A stretch of DNA of 64,000 bases from Tubulanus polymorphus (taxonomy: Eukaryota > Nemertea > Palaeonemertea > Tubulaniformes > Tubulanidae): contig NC_134032.1 in assembly GCF_964204645.1 (NCBI RefSeq), forward strand, positions 12,270,275 to 12,334,274, given 5' to 3'. The translations under genes were made by a program, and so were the position numbers. The notes under the pieces are model-generated. The model made no database searches, was not told where the DNA came from, and was given only the letters and a program-made list of their open reading frames with translations. Numbering within the stretch: position 1 is the stretch's first letter; each line of letters begins with the position of its first letter. Shown here in pieces: positions 27,201 to 42,100 of the stretch.

Positions 27201-30200
27201 CACGTGCAAAAATTAACTAACACCTATAAACAGCAGCACCGGCTTTCACTTGGCTAATTTGATAAATAATGTCGAAAAAATTTAGATGTCGAAAAATTTT
27301 TAAAAAATGCAAAAATTTTGATCAAGAAACGCCGCCGCCGCGCCTGGGAGATAAAACTGCAGTCGAATTAACGCGCGCGAATTTTACGCCGCGGGAAAGA
27401 CAACACTGAAGACAATTTTTGAAAATGAAAAGTAGAAAAAAAAAACAGCGAGAGTTTTTTTGCGTAGATGGTGATTTACCTCACAAAACTGCTGTACATC
27501 ACCAGTAGTCGTAAACTGCTGAAACAATGACATTCATGTTTAGATTTCATGATTTCAATGAGTTCTATCTAAAACACTGATACCCCAAACACCCACCCAA
27601 CCACCCCAGCAGCAGTCTACTTCCATTTTCACATATCCCCCCCCCCCCCGCTTCTGCAGCACTGCCTTTCCTTGGTAAGTCTAGGGGGACGGCTTACGAT
27701 TGGTGCAAACCCTCCACGAACGCCCAAAGTCTACATTTTCTCTAATTTCTACAGCGTCGAAAAATGCCACTTTCTTATGCGCGTTATTTTCTCTTAGCAA
27801 TTAGATCAGGTCAGATAAGGCCATATGCATCAATCATGCAACAGCCTCTAAACGCATGCATTAAATCTGACTGCGGAACCCCGGGCCTCCATAGGGCGGT
27901 CCACATGTCTTTGGTGCTTGAACATTAGTTGTGCCAATCCATAAATGTCCTTCCACAGTAATATCCACTCATCTCCACATTTATTTCCCATTCTACAGTG
28001 TTTCCCAAGAATCTTGAACGTAGTAATAGTGTTCCCTCCCTGTTTAAATGAAGGAAGCAGAAGATTGCAGCAGACTGTTTCCCCTCGCTAAATAGCATAG
28101 CAAAATGTCCACAGCTACAAGTAAAAAGTCAGAATACATAAAAGGCTAACTTTTTCCTGTCCTAAAATGAAGAATCATTGTCCTTACCTAAACATCAAGA
28201 CATTTTTGGCCTAAACTGGCCCTACATGTGAAACACTAACACTTCAAAACAAACTCGTTCCAGGGGAATTGGTTTTTCGGGAATGGGGGTGGATTAAATT
28301 GCAACAAACAAACTCTAACGGAGGTGTTGTAAAGGCCAGTCAGTAGGAGTTTAGCGGTAATTATCATCACAGCCTGGGAGATTAATTATCAACCTTCCGA
28401 AAAAATAGTTGGCGAGAATTATTTTCATCGGAAATTCATCAGCTAATAGTTGATTGTATGAGAATGGTTTGTTTACGTGATATATATATCCTTTTATCAA
28501 TATCTGTATTTGAACTTCATGAATTTTCAGGGCATTCTTGGATTAAAATATATCATCATAATAGAACAAAATTCCATAAGTTGAATGTTGTTTTTCCAAG
28601 GACCGCTACTGTGCAACAATAGAGGTTTCCACCTGTGGCAAGTGAGGATTCACTAGGTTTGCTAGTGTGCAGTAGGACATTAACTTCTGTGGCAATTGAG
28701 GATTCCACTAATGGTTAGTGAGGATCCACCAGGTGCGCTAGTGTATGATAGGACATCAACTACTGCAGCAATTGAGGATTCCACTTGTGGCAAGTGAGGA
28801 TCCACCAGGTGCGCTAGTGTGTAGTAGGACATCAACCACTGCGGCAATAGTGGATTCCACTTGTGGTAAGTGGGGATCCACCAGGTGGCGCTAGTGTACA
28901 GTGGGACATCAACTACTGCACAATAGAGGATTCCACTAGTGGCAAGTCAAGATCCACCAGATGGCGCTAGTGTACCGTAGGACATCAACTGCTGTGGCAA
29001 TAGGGGATCTACCAGCTGTGCTACTAGCATTAAATGGTCCTGATGATTAGACAAACATACATGAAAATAGATTGAAATAGGAAATAAAGAATTCAAGATA
29101 TGAAACGTCCAGTTGCCAGACGGTTGTTTTAAAGTTAACGCAGTAACGATAACCGCATCAAATCTAAAACTCCCTCCGAAGAACTGGTACTACACGGATC
29201 CAGCCACAGACAGACAGACAGACAGACGCACACAACGAAAAGACATACGACCGAGTAAATATTACTAATGACGAATCTAAGAGTATATTTACTCAAATAA
29301 AATGATCTAGACTAATCGAAGATTCTATTTACTGCAAAAAGAAGATCGAAGAATAAATATCTAAAGAGTAAATCTACTCGAAACTGAGAACACGAGACAC
29401 ACAACATACACTTACACTGGTTCCACTGTTATCTGGTGTATTAGTGATCGGCTGCAAAGACAAATATCGTTCCAGAAAACATCAAATAGATATATATAAA
29501 TACATCATATATATTCACAAAATCAAAATATATAAACATCGAGAGGAGTTTTGAAAGGAAAGATAAAGTTTTGAACAGTTATATTCGAGAGACATTTAAA
29601 AGAGCGAATGAGATAATATTTCATCGAAAAGTGTATTGTATCGTTTCCGGGGTAAAGATTTTTTTAAAAGTTTTGAGTTTAACAAACGGTTAATTGAATC
29701 GTTGAAAACGCGAATTCGTCGATAGAAATTGCAGATTTTTTAGTCTAAACATTTCGTGGCCTGGACCCAAAATTCAGTTAGGGGAGGATCTTCCCCCCGA
29801 ACCCTTTACCCAGTCAGGAAGATCCATGTAGTTGACAAAAAAATCTGCCTTTTCTTTATTCAGTTGCTTCGAAGACACAAATTTTTAGGTTATACATAAG
29901 ATATATAGCGCCCAAGTTCAATTCTTAGGAAAATATTGATTGATTGATATCTGATAAATCAATCAATCAATAACTATATTTGCCGACTATAACAACAAAT
30001 TAGACGACTCGAACGATATAGATATCTATAGGATCGTAGTCATTTATCCGCGCTTTTTGAGTCATAAGTGACTCAAGTGTCATGTTTCGGCGCCGAATAT
30101 TATTCCGCTGTCATCTCCAGGTACCAGAAAATCATCTCGTAAAATCGAACATGAGTCAAACGCGACAGCAGTCTAAAAATAGACCCGCGACAGGCGCAAG

Positions 30201-31037
30201 CAACAATGCATCAAACATTTGAAAATTCAGCAGTCATTTCTATGGTTATTTATTGTAACGAGGCTCCACTGCAATTTCATACTAGATATGATCTAAGGGC
30301 CGGTTCCAAAGACATGGCTTAGACTTAAGACCAGTCTAAGACCAACTCAGTTCTTCAGCCAATCTAACAACTCTCAATTAAGATTTTGGACTTAAGTCTC
30401 TACTATGGAACTGGCCCTTGGTGATGACGAACAGATTGTTACGAGGTTCCATGACATAGAATTAACTATAGATTATAACGAATAGATTTTCTGGTCTCCT
30501 GAAGTTGGTTATAACGAGTGCCACTCTACATAGAATACCCACTAGAAGTCCACTGCTATAACGAACAGATTTTCTGGTGCCCTGGTGCCCTGAAGTTTGC
30601 TGATGTTCCACTATATGGAATTATCAGTTACAATGAACAGATTTCTGGTGGCCTGAAGTTCGTTATAACGAGGTCTTGACTGAATAGAATGGTCATAACA
30701 AACTATCGGTTATAACGGACAGATTTTCTGGTCCCCTGGATTTTGAGAAGGGGTCAAAAAGGGGGAAAGGAAGGAGAGGGGAATAGAGAGAAAGAAATAG
30801 GGAAACGAGTGGGTGAAAGAGTAGAAGCAATATCATAGACAACGCACTGAATTGGAAATTCAGTAAGTATAAGTCTGAGGTAGTGGATGCTGGATTGTTG
30901 CTGCTACTGCTGCTGCTGCTGCTGCTGCTGAATCAGGCTGATACAGCATCATGATAACGATGTCAAACTCTCACACAATCCAATACGATTACCATGGCAA
31001 CCGTAAATAAATGAGACTAAAGGCGAACGCTAGCTTG

Positions 31038-31107
<70 letters not shown>

Positions 31108-34100
31108 CTACGTGCGGGTAAGTGAATGAGAAATGAGACACATATATAACAACATAGCCGAACAGACGAGGGGATGGGGAGACGAGAGTGATGAGGAAGA
31201 AAATGGGATGGCGATGGTGAAAGGGGCGAGAGATGAGAGGGTCGAAATAAAATTGAAGAAGGCAGCAGGAAAGGTTGCAGGGAGGGGATAAGACATGCAA
31301 GAAAGGAACATATGAACAGAGGGACAGGGGAGGTCGAGAGGAGAGGGTTAAATATGAAAACGATTGATAGCGTGGAGGGAAGGAGCATCAATGGGGATGA
31401 TAGGAGGAAACAGGAGAGGAACGTGAAGGGGGAGAGGTGGAGAGCGCGAGGAAGAGAGGGAGCAACAATAGTGATGGGGAAATAGGCGGGTCGAAGGGCA
31501 GGGTGCAGGGGGTGCATACCACCCCAAAAAATATCATTACCCTGAAATTTTATGAGAGAAAGGATAATTAAACTGATATAAAAAGTCTAAATTCATGAGC
31601 TCGTTCTCTGTATTTCCAAGAATGAGTTCATTTTTTCCGATAAGCTTTCTTTAGGAGTGCCCTGTGATGACCTTATGCTCAATCATGGGAGACAGGTGCG
31701 ACCCTGAATGAGACCCTAGATCTGAGCGGATCACAAGGAAAGGGTGGGAGGATTGTGTGAGGAGAGAAGCAAAAATAGGAAAGATAGATAGGACACAGGA
31801 GAGAGCTGTGAGAAGAGGAGAGAGAGGTCGATAGAGGTAGAGGGGGAAATGAGAACAAGATTCAGAAAGGGGTGTGAGAGGTGAGAAAAGAGAGAGGGGA
31901 AATGAGAACAAGGTTCAGAAAGGGGTGTGAGAGGTGAGAAGATAGATATAGGTAGATAGAGGTAGAGAGAGGTAGAGAGGGGGAAAATGTGGGCAAGGTT
32001 CAGAAAGGAGTGTGCGAGAGATAAGGAGCCGGGAAAGAGAAGGATAAAAGGGCTGAGAGAGAGAGAGATCATTGGGAAGGAGGAAAGAGAAAAGAGATGA
32101 AAAAAGAAATGATAAAGGAAAGCAGAGGAAGAAGGAAGAGAATGAGAAAGAAAGAAAGAGTATATGAAGCATTCCCGATTTTAACTATTTCATTTTTCAA
32201 CGAGATAATTGTCGCGACTGAAAGAGAATGTATAGGCTGCGTGCGGTTCACACTATTTCATGGATATCCATACGCATTTACGAGTTATCGAATTAGTCGC
32301 GTAGGCGAAATGGTCGCCGTGGGAACGAACGACGATCATTGTTGGTGATGTCACGCTATCTAGTCGCGGGCGGGCGCGAAGTCTCGGGTCGCGGAGGCCG
32401 CGATCGTCCGACGACGTAACGTTATTAGAAAATTACGAAATCGTTACGATCGCCATTGTCGTCGCCGCGGCGATATCGGTTCGAGTGTAATTATATTATT
32501 GCCCGGTGATTATTAGAAAACGAATGAGTCATACGAGAACTCGTGAGGCCACGAGGGGTTAGACCTCGCGTTACAAACCCTCACACTTACCCAGCTATAA
32601 ATTCCATTATATACATCAATTTGCGTCGCGCTTTAGCGACAAGTTACAACTTGCAACCTGCAAAAATTATACCCTAATTCATCTAGATATATGTATAATA
32701 CGCGTGCGAACTTGAGTCAGAGTTTCTACGAAGTCGCGGATTGATGATCTAATTTGTAGAAATAAATTGTTTTTAAATTTATCATTTGAATGTAATTATA
32801 GGAACTACAACTTTGGAACTGAGCCTAGAATCAAATTAAACCCACACAACTGTGGAACTGGATCCAGAGTCAAATAGAGCCCACACAACTGTGGAACTGG
32901 ATCCAGAGTCGAATTAAACCCACACAACTGTGGAACTGGATCCAGTGTCAAATTAAACCCACACAACTGTAGAACTGAGTTTAGAGTTAAATCAAACCCA
33001 CACAACTGTGGAACTGGGTTCAGTATCAAATTAATAAACCCACACAAGTGTAAAACTGGGTCCAGTATCAAATTAATAAACCCCACACCCAGTGTAAAAC
33101 TGGGTTAAGAGCCTAATTAGACCCATACAACTGAGTAACTGGGTCCTAAATCAAACCCTCACAACTGTGGACACAGTCTAATAGAGTCAAATTCCGCCCA
33201 GCTTTCAGACACGACAAAAACATGACAGGATTTTATTTCATAGTTTTAAACGCGTATCAATTGTCTCGTGTCGGATTATGACAGTTGCCTGGTAACGGTT
33301 GATGACATCATCGATGTCCGCGTACTTATACACGAACAATGCCGTCTGATTCGCGATGACGTCACGGGCGGCGACACGCCGCGCCGTGTGACAATATAAA
33401 TAGGGAAAACGCGGAAAGGTTTGTTAACGAATAATAACACGCCTACGGTGCACCGTACGGAGCGATAATAAACATTTTGGACACTTTTTTGCTCAAGATT
33501 AAAAAGGGCATCCTTCCGATACGGACAGAGCGTTTTCACGTTAGACTGAAGTTCTCCGCCATTGCCAAAACCGCTCACAACCATTCACCAGAGAAAGGGG
33601 TGGCTCCGAATTCCCTTATCTAGATATTCCCGGAGCCAACCCTATCAGGTACATGCATTAATCATGGCTTCAGCTACAAATGATTGAACCGACGATACTG
33701 CATTACTTTCTTGTTTAAACGAAACTGATTTTAATCATCTACGACGAACTCGGTCCAACCGATATTCACATCGATACAAACTCCGACCAAAAGAGTGACG
33801 ACTTTTCAGGGGCGGATCCAGGGGCGTGTTGTGACCATGTCGACCAATAAAAAGGGCATATATTCTTAATTTAGGGCGGAAAGGCATATCAGCAAAATCT
33901 TTTTTTTCTAAATTTTACTATCATTTTAGAGCTTTCTGAGCATCTCTTAGAGGCATTTAGTCAAGAAACATAGGTTATATATTTAGGAAAATTATCTATT
34001 GTGTATCTCAGGTGGCAAATTTTGAAACAGAGAAAAAATAAAAAGGCACTTTAAAATTCCGACTGTGTCGGGTGATACGGTCGACACGGTCTAAATCCGC

Positions 34101-36031
34101 CTCTGCTTTTGAATACTTTTTGACCTGTGGCTGAAACGGAACTGACGCCTGTGACGACCATAAAGACGCGCTCAATCTTCGATGAACGTCAGAGGTCACC
34201 GGCCTCCTCCAATGCCCGGTTCCCAGTGTGTTCTTCAACTATCGCCCCCTAACAGATGTTACATGCCAATTCAGTCCTCATAATAATTGTGAGCATCTGG
34301 TAGATGAATAAATTATCAGTTCTCATTTCGCCGAGGTCATTCATTATGAATTCAACAGTGAACGACGAATAATAAAAGCGTTACGTTAGAATAATCACAT
34401 CGCGCCCCGGCGTATAATAGAGTACAGTTTTGTAATCATATGTTGACTATAAACACATGTAAAGTGTTGTACTCATTGTCTGAATGTCGTCAAATTAACT
34501 GTTTAAATAATTGTATATAGGGGCTGTAATTATCTATATACAGTATCTATAGCCTATCGGGTCGTAAATAACTTTCATCATAATTCTTCTATCTGACATG
34601 AAAATTGTTATTCTGTAAGTTCGGGTACACAGGTCGTTCTGATTCTCACTGCACGTAGAAGTACTGCTCAACCCTGATGCGCTGAGGGGTTTCGCCAGGT
34701 TTTCCAGCCAATATGGACGTACCAGGGATGAGAAAAATTCTCAAAACGTCAATGATAAATCTCTGGTAAACAGTTGTGATCGATAGACGAACATGATAAG
34801 ACTCATTTGTGAGTAGACTTTTTCGGCTAATGCCCCTGTGAAAGTTACGATGGATTTTGACAAACAATTTTCAACGTAAAAGACCCGAAAAATTGGTGTT
34901 TTTCATTGAAATGTTTCTAGATAATATTGAAGCACTTCTACCGGGTAATAGTGTGGCCGCTTTTATCTGACTATCGTTTTCCCTGACTGTTCTCTGACAT
35001 ACACGTTGTTTTCCCTGACTCATATGAATGAATAATGAAAAAACTTCCGATAACTACAAACAAAAACCACTTTTTAATTTATTATTCAATATACTACTCG
35101 CCGGCCGGGCTATGGCGTAACTATGCGTGACTCAAAACAGGTCCGGGGAATTCGAAATTTGAGTTCACGCTTTTTATTTGGTTTGACTCATTTTCAGTAA
35201 GATCTCTTGTTCGGGCATAAACTGGGAATTTCCATTCTGCCCGAACTTATCCGTTTTACTAACACATGTGGTACGTGTAATGACGAATGACATAGTCATA
35301 ACAGGGCAGGCCACTTTAGGCTTAAATTTGACTCGTTTTTTCCCTTGACTTTCCGCCCGACTATTCCCTGACTTATAAACTGTTTTCCCTGACTTGATCT
35401 GCTAAGAATCCAATCAATTAACACAGTCAAATACGTAAAACATAGACGGAAACTGTTTGATTTTATGTGTAATCTAACAATCTCAACATATTCCCCTGAT
35501 TTTTAGCTTTTTAGAAAATTCCCTGACTATGCCCTGACTTTTTAAGGAAAATAGATTTCCTTCACAACTCCCCGACTTCCACGTAAGAGGGCACCCTATC
35601 TAATCTTATATCCTAACCAGAAAACTGTGGACTATCAATTAATCTAAGAGGGTTTAAGGGGTCTGTAGGACCTTGAGTCAAAGTAATAATAAAGTGTGGA
35701 ACAACGGGTCCCTGGAAAATTTCCGATTACGCGCTTGAATTTCATGAAATCATTAAAGGATTCGATCCACGTTTACTCTAAATCCTAAACCGGCTGGTTA
35801 GTTGGTAGGGGACACGCCCGATTACGCAGTTTCGTAATGAATTCTGTTAGTTCTCATGCGATATTCACTAGTGAGTTTAGGATCAATTGACACGTTAGTG
35901 GCGCGCAGACACCCACACTAATCCCACAGGTGACAAATATCATATATACATACAGAATAATACATATATACGCATAACAGCGTGCCAAATAAGAATTTAT
36001 TACTTAATCATTCATTACCATGAATTATCAC

Positions 36032-36115
<84 letters not shown>

Positions 36116-39100
36116 TGAATAATACAGTTGATGCTCCACAGAGTCTGATCATTTTGGGCAGGAGAAAATTTGTCCAACTCGGGGGTGACTCGTCGGTCGC
36201 TCGATGAGCCGCGATCGCGTGGAGACAATATGACCCAGGAGAAAGTGACCCGAACTGAGTCATGTTTGGCCTGCCCTACATTAGAGAGCGTTTTACGCGT
36301 AAATCACTAACTCGCTACTGAAGGATGCTGTGGCAAGTGAATCAAGTCACTTCCAGAACCAATTAGGATTCGCATAAGATAATTTGACCAGGCCAAGGTC
36401 CTATTTCGGTGAAAGATCCCCTCATATTCCTGGAGATGGGCTGCTATAAGGATAAAGGCCTAAGCCACGATCACACGAGCATTCTGGGTCAGTGCCAAAT
36501 TAGGCCTAGAACATACTGTTCACACAGGAGCCAAATCGGCCCATGTCAATCCGTTGGTCCGATGGCCTGATCAAAAACGTCGGACCAGGCCCAAGCCAAA
36601 TTCTAACACGGGTCAAATTATTGTGTATGAATTGCAACTGGTTCCGGAAGTGACGCACTTTGTTTAGTATCAAGTGAGTGGTTTACGTTTGAACGCGGCT
36701 TCTAATTAGGCACAGGCCAAATACTACTCGGGTCTGATCCGGACCAATTTCGCCCAGGCCGAATTGTCTCCGTGCATGATCGCGGCTACAGTCCAAACAT
36801 CGTTTAAACCGGACAACATTTCGGGATCCGGATGTTTCGTTCTTCGCGCCGGATCTTATATATCGTAGCGCGTTTTACAAACGGTTTCGATAAAACTCAC
36901 CTTGTTGCTGCGTAGAGTGATTTTACCGCCGCATCGAGCGCACGACTTCAGGTTACAATACGTGCATTTGTGTCCGACGCCGTCGGCGAACTTCGTTTTG
37001 TGACATATCTGGCAGACGGCCCCGTTGCCGGTCGCTGGCGCTTGTTGAGACGTTTTCTCATCGGTCAATTTTTTCACTTGTTGCTCGGTTTTTTTAAGAT
37101 CGTCTTGCAATGTTCTGAATATATTGCAAAAAAAAAAAGGATTTTTCGATTAAGATTTTGTGGTTTACATACATTTTCGAGATAAACAGGGGCCCATTTT
37201 ATAGAATGGTTCTTAACTTGAACCCAGGGGCCCAGTTTTCCAGGCTGGTATATACTCAAACCTGAAGCAAAGAATCGATTGTCAATTCAGATATCCCTGT
37301 GTTGAAATTGATTGAAATTGAAACTAAAACCATCAAAACAGCCCCAAAAGCCTCATAGGATTGGCAATCCTCAGTTGCACATTGCGACCCAGAAATCTCT
37401 TCATGGCACCACTCATGGGCCACCTGCAATCCTGATGATCGGAGACCTAGGATCCATTATACGTATATACTACTAGCTACAGGACACATTTTTTATTTTC
37501 AAATATGATGTGGACCCTAACAAGCCAAGGGTCCCTTTTTGATGCAATGGCCAGTTCCATATTCATGGCTTATACTTAAGACAAGTTTAAGACCATAGCC
37601 ACTCTAATTAAAGTCTTAAGATATTTAAGACCACTTTTGGCATAAATATCGACTATATGGAACCCATGTTAGTCCAGTTTAATAACCACGTCTTGCTTCT
37701 TTAGCCGATCCAACAACCTAAAATCAGTCTTTAACCTCATTTAGGTTCTGTAACCAATGTAACAACTTAAGACCAGTCTAGGCTCAATTTGGTTCTATAG
37801 CCAATCTAACACATTAAAACCAGTCTAAGACCGTCTTAGATCCGTAGCAAATCTAACAACTTAAGATCAGTCTTAGCTCATTTTGGTTCTATATCTTAGA
37901 TCTATATTTTTTTCGATATATTTGCAAACGACCTATGCTGTTATTTTCGATATATCTAGTCACACACACACACACTCACATACAGGCATTTTATTGGATA
38001 ATTTCGCTCGTGTGCGTAGCACATATTTATACATTCTGTGAATGTGTCACATTTAACTCATATCAGATACACACACACACATCAGTACCGTGCTTTCATA
38101 TATTATCAATATTATTATATTCCACCGCGGTCTAAAGATCGAAGCGCTAGAGAGAGGAGAGAGAAGAGAGAGGAGACAGAGCTCCACACCCCCAGAAATA
38201 ATTCATTATTCATCCGTCGCCGTTAGTAAAATTATTGATTTATTCCGGCGAGAGAGCTCGAGAGCAAAGGTCATCTATTTATTCTCGCGTTTGAAACAAC
38301 GCTAGCTAAAACCCCCGTGGAAACTACAGGTGGTTTTTTCAGGGCTGCTCCCATTTATCATTAGCGAGTTAAGTATTTTTTCATGAACGTTTCATTGAAA
38401 TATACAAAAGAAAATCATTCAGTTATCGATATGGTAAAGCACTCAGTAGCGTCTTTCACATTTTTGTCCAAATCAATCGGTAATCAACGCGGTCGGACCC
38501 TCAGTAACACCTTTCATATTTCAGTTCACATCAAACAAATCAAATCAGTATTTTTCTGGAAAAAATAGTAACAAAAAAACTGAAAATCTAGAAGAAGATT
38601 TGTTTTTCAGCCTAGAACTTCAGACATTTGTATTCATTGGCCTTGGTGGATTTTACAATGTATATACCTATATTATCTCATGTGCCCGTAGTAACTATCT
38701 TAGATAACCTGTGCCCATTAAGACCGAGTCCTTCATCTATACTGAAGAAGTCCGTTGCATGTACCAGGATTCAAACACATCAACCCTGAATTGATGAGAG
38801 ACCAGTGAAAGACTGACTAACTGACTGCTACCACCAGGATTCAAACACATGAACCCTGGATTGATGCGAGACCAGTGAAAGACTGACTGACTGACTGCTA
38901 CCACCAGGACTCAAACACATGAACCCTGGATTGATGAGAGACCAGTGAAAGACTGACTGACTACTACCACCAGGATTCAAACACATCAACCCTGAATTGA
39001 TGAGAGACCAGTGAAAGACTGACTGACTGACTGCTACCACCAGGATTCAAACACATCAACCCTGAATTGATGAGAGACCAGTGAAAGACTGACTGACTGC

Positions 39101-42100
39101 TAACACCAGGATTCAAACACATCAACCCTGGATTGATGAGAGACCAGTGAAAGACTGACTGACTGCTACCACCAGGATTCAAACACATCAACCCTGAATT
39201 GATGAGAGACCAGTGAAAGACTGACTGACTGACTGCTACCACCAGGATTCAAACACATCAACCCTGAATTGACGAGCGACCAGTGAAAGACTGACTGACT
39301 GCTACCACCAGGACTCAAACACATGAACCCTGGATTGATGAGAGACCAGTGAAAGACTGACTGACTGCTACCACCTGGATTCAAACACATCAACCCTAGA
39401 TTGATGAGAGACCAGTGAAAGACCATCACAACCAGGATCCAAGCACATGAACCCTGAATTGATGAGAGACAAGTGAAAGACTGACTGATTGACTGATACC
39501 ACCAGGATTCACAAACACATGCCCCCCTGGATTGATGAGAGACCAGTACGTGAAAAAGACTGACTGACTACTACCACCAGGACTCAAACACATCAACCCT
39601 AGATTGATGAGAGACAAGTGAAAGACTGACTGATTGACTGATACCACCAGGATTCATAAACACCCCATTATGAACCCCCCCCCCCCCCCGGATTGATGAA
39701 AGACCAGTACGCGAAAAGACAGACTGACTGACAGTCACAGTTACATTATTACAAACTGATGTTCTTGCTTAAGGTTCCATTCGATATATAGAATACGCCG
39801 TTTGAACAGATTTTCTGATCAACAGAAGCTAGTGTTGTAACAGGATTCCCATATAAAGGAACAGCTATACATAAAATAAAGAGATTTTTATTTCTCTATA
39901 GCAGGTGCGTTTGAGTATTAGATGATGATGACGAAGGTTTGTACCAGGAATTCGAAAACTACAAAACTACGTAGGCCTACAAACCACACACACGCGCACC
40001 ACCTGCTGTCACTATACTACCGTACATAACAATGTGTGCGAAACCTTTAACTATCTCAATTTGTGAATAAACACTAAATTAATCACATTCAACTCGAAAT
40101 AATTCATTTACATGTTTTTCTGATAATTCCGAAACAACTGTGACAGGGCGTTGCAAGTATTTTATCAGTAACATGAAATATCAAGAATATAAGCCCCGAT
40201 ACACTGCCCAAATCAGTATGCCTTGTCTAGGATGTTTTTCTGATAATTCCGAAACAACTGTGACAGGGTGTTGCATGTATTTTGGATATTCCAGAATATA
40301 TAGAGGTATTTTGGATATTCCAGAATATGAAGAGGCAAATTTTTCATTTAAGAGGAGGGCCTATATCGGGGTGCTGCTCTTTGACAAATCAAGTATCCAA
40401 GTTTGTGAATGGGGTATTAAGGTCCTTTCTCTGAATTCGCTTTAGAAGTTTCAGAGAGAATTTCTGGAGGTAAAAAGTCATAATTATCATTAGTAGTTAT
40501 CTTAATCATAATAAAAATCATGATTTCAATGCAAAAATCTTTTCTGAGAGATAACTTCTGACAAATTTGTTGAGAGACTCTAGGGGTTGGTTCCCATATA
40601 GACGATTGACTGTCTAAATTCAACTGAACTATAAAGACTGACCTGACTATATTGTCTTTATCTACGTTTGTAGCAGTTTTCACCACAATTTGACATCTAA
40701 AATAGTAGTTTAATTGAAAATGAACTAGAAACCAATCTGATTCAATATCAATATTTACAGTTATAACAAACGTCTTGCATATTGAATAAGTTTTGAAAAT
40801 GACTGATAAAATTCAGTCATAATATCTCGACTTTTTCCTCGAAATTGAAAGTATTTTCTTGAACTCAATGGGGAACCGCGTCACCCCTCGATCAGTGCCT
40901 GTACACAGAATAAATTTTTCACAGAATAAATCACAATCGGCCATCTTTAAAAAACCTTCAGAAAGTTTGTTATACAATCAACCCTCGATATACCACACGT
41001 ACATATTGCTGATTTAGGATTTTGGCGAAATTTTGATAAAATTCCTAAAAGTCAATTTTGAGATTTAAAAAAGTTTATTAGTGACATGACATATCAAGAA
41101 TATACGCCCCAATACACTGCCCAAATCAGTATGCCTACGTCTAGGAGAGTATGGCCGTATATCAGGGGTTGATTACCACTAGTCTCAAGACAAAATACAG
41201 TCGACTACACCAATTGATGTGAACCCGGGGCAGACTTAGAAAGGAGCACAAAGAAAAGAAAAGGTGATCAAGAGTTAGTGTCCACGTATAGCATGCGCAT
41301 GAAGCCGAAACAGGGGTTTGGAAAATCTTGAAATTTCAGAGCGTTTTAATGCAATTTTCATGCACTTGAGTGATATAAAAATGAATATAAGCCGAGTCTT
41401 GGGCAACTTAGCTGCTGTTCTATCAATAATGGCTGGAAAAATAACCCTGAAAAAATTGTCTTTATTTAAAAGAAATGCACAGGACTCCCTGTGCTCTTAT
41501 CCGGGTCCGGCCCTGGAACCCCTGTTGACTTACCCTTACTAAAATATGCGAATTAATCCAAAAATATTACAATAACCACGATTGAGAAATATTCCGAAAA
41601 AAAAACACTGCGGTAACACTTTTTAAACGGCGAACCAGAAACTAAAGCCACATGATTACACGAACGCGCGCTAGATTTCAATTTCGAACGTCGCCGTTAA
41701 ACGTTCGATTTATTTCCGATACCGATACGGAACGAACCAATCAGTGACGGAGTCGGTCGTTAAAGAGAGGCAGACGGCACTCGCGAGGGATCACCAAGAA
41801 CCTCGTTGTTTAATCTTCACTCAAAAGATCATCCGCGTTCCGTTGCTATGACGTCACTAACGAATCGATGACATCATTTATGACATCACCAAGGTAACGG
41901 CGTGACAATACTTTTTGATTCTATGACATCACGACGCGCAGTAGCCTCGTTCTCTCTCTCCTCTCTCTTCTCTCTCACGAAAAAAAAGATACCAATTACT
42001 TAAGCCTGATATAACGTTTTGTTGCCGTCAGCGCTGACGATCGCTACGGTAACCGACGACGGATGAATGGAGCATCAGCGAAATCTCCGGTAAAAAGTTT

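Larger units (their letters stand above)
23924..36900 (-). other. RIM intron 2 (13 kb), no gene seen
   Basis: The largest intron. Apart from the elements listed separately it holds an unrecognised plus-strand frame at 24103-24480 (MEDEGYHSLSQSMSHSSTSQ), a purine-rich stretch at about 25180-26030, another at 30750-32170, and a CG-richer patch at about 32300-32480. Nothing matches a known exon. Confidence 0.55.

Noticed and set aside
31017-31517. Minus-strand frames of 100-166 codons
   Set aside because: They read through (TC)n and purine-rich DNA and give Glu-Arg or Ser-Leu-Pro low complexity; no family features.
36015-36263. Minus-strand frame with a Tyr-Ile repeat
   Set aside because: Translation of the (TA)n microsatellite.
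38828-39647. Repeating minus-strand protein frames
   Set aside because: Unit length changes by 4 bp, so the frame is not kept across the array; no start context or splice sites that suggest a gene.
38763-39740. CRISPR-like array
   Set aside because: The units are contiguous with no unique spacers, and the context is an animal genome.
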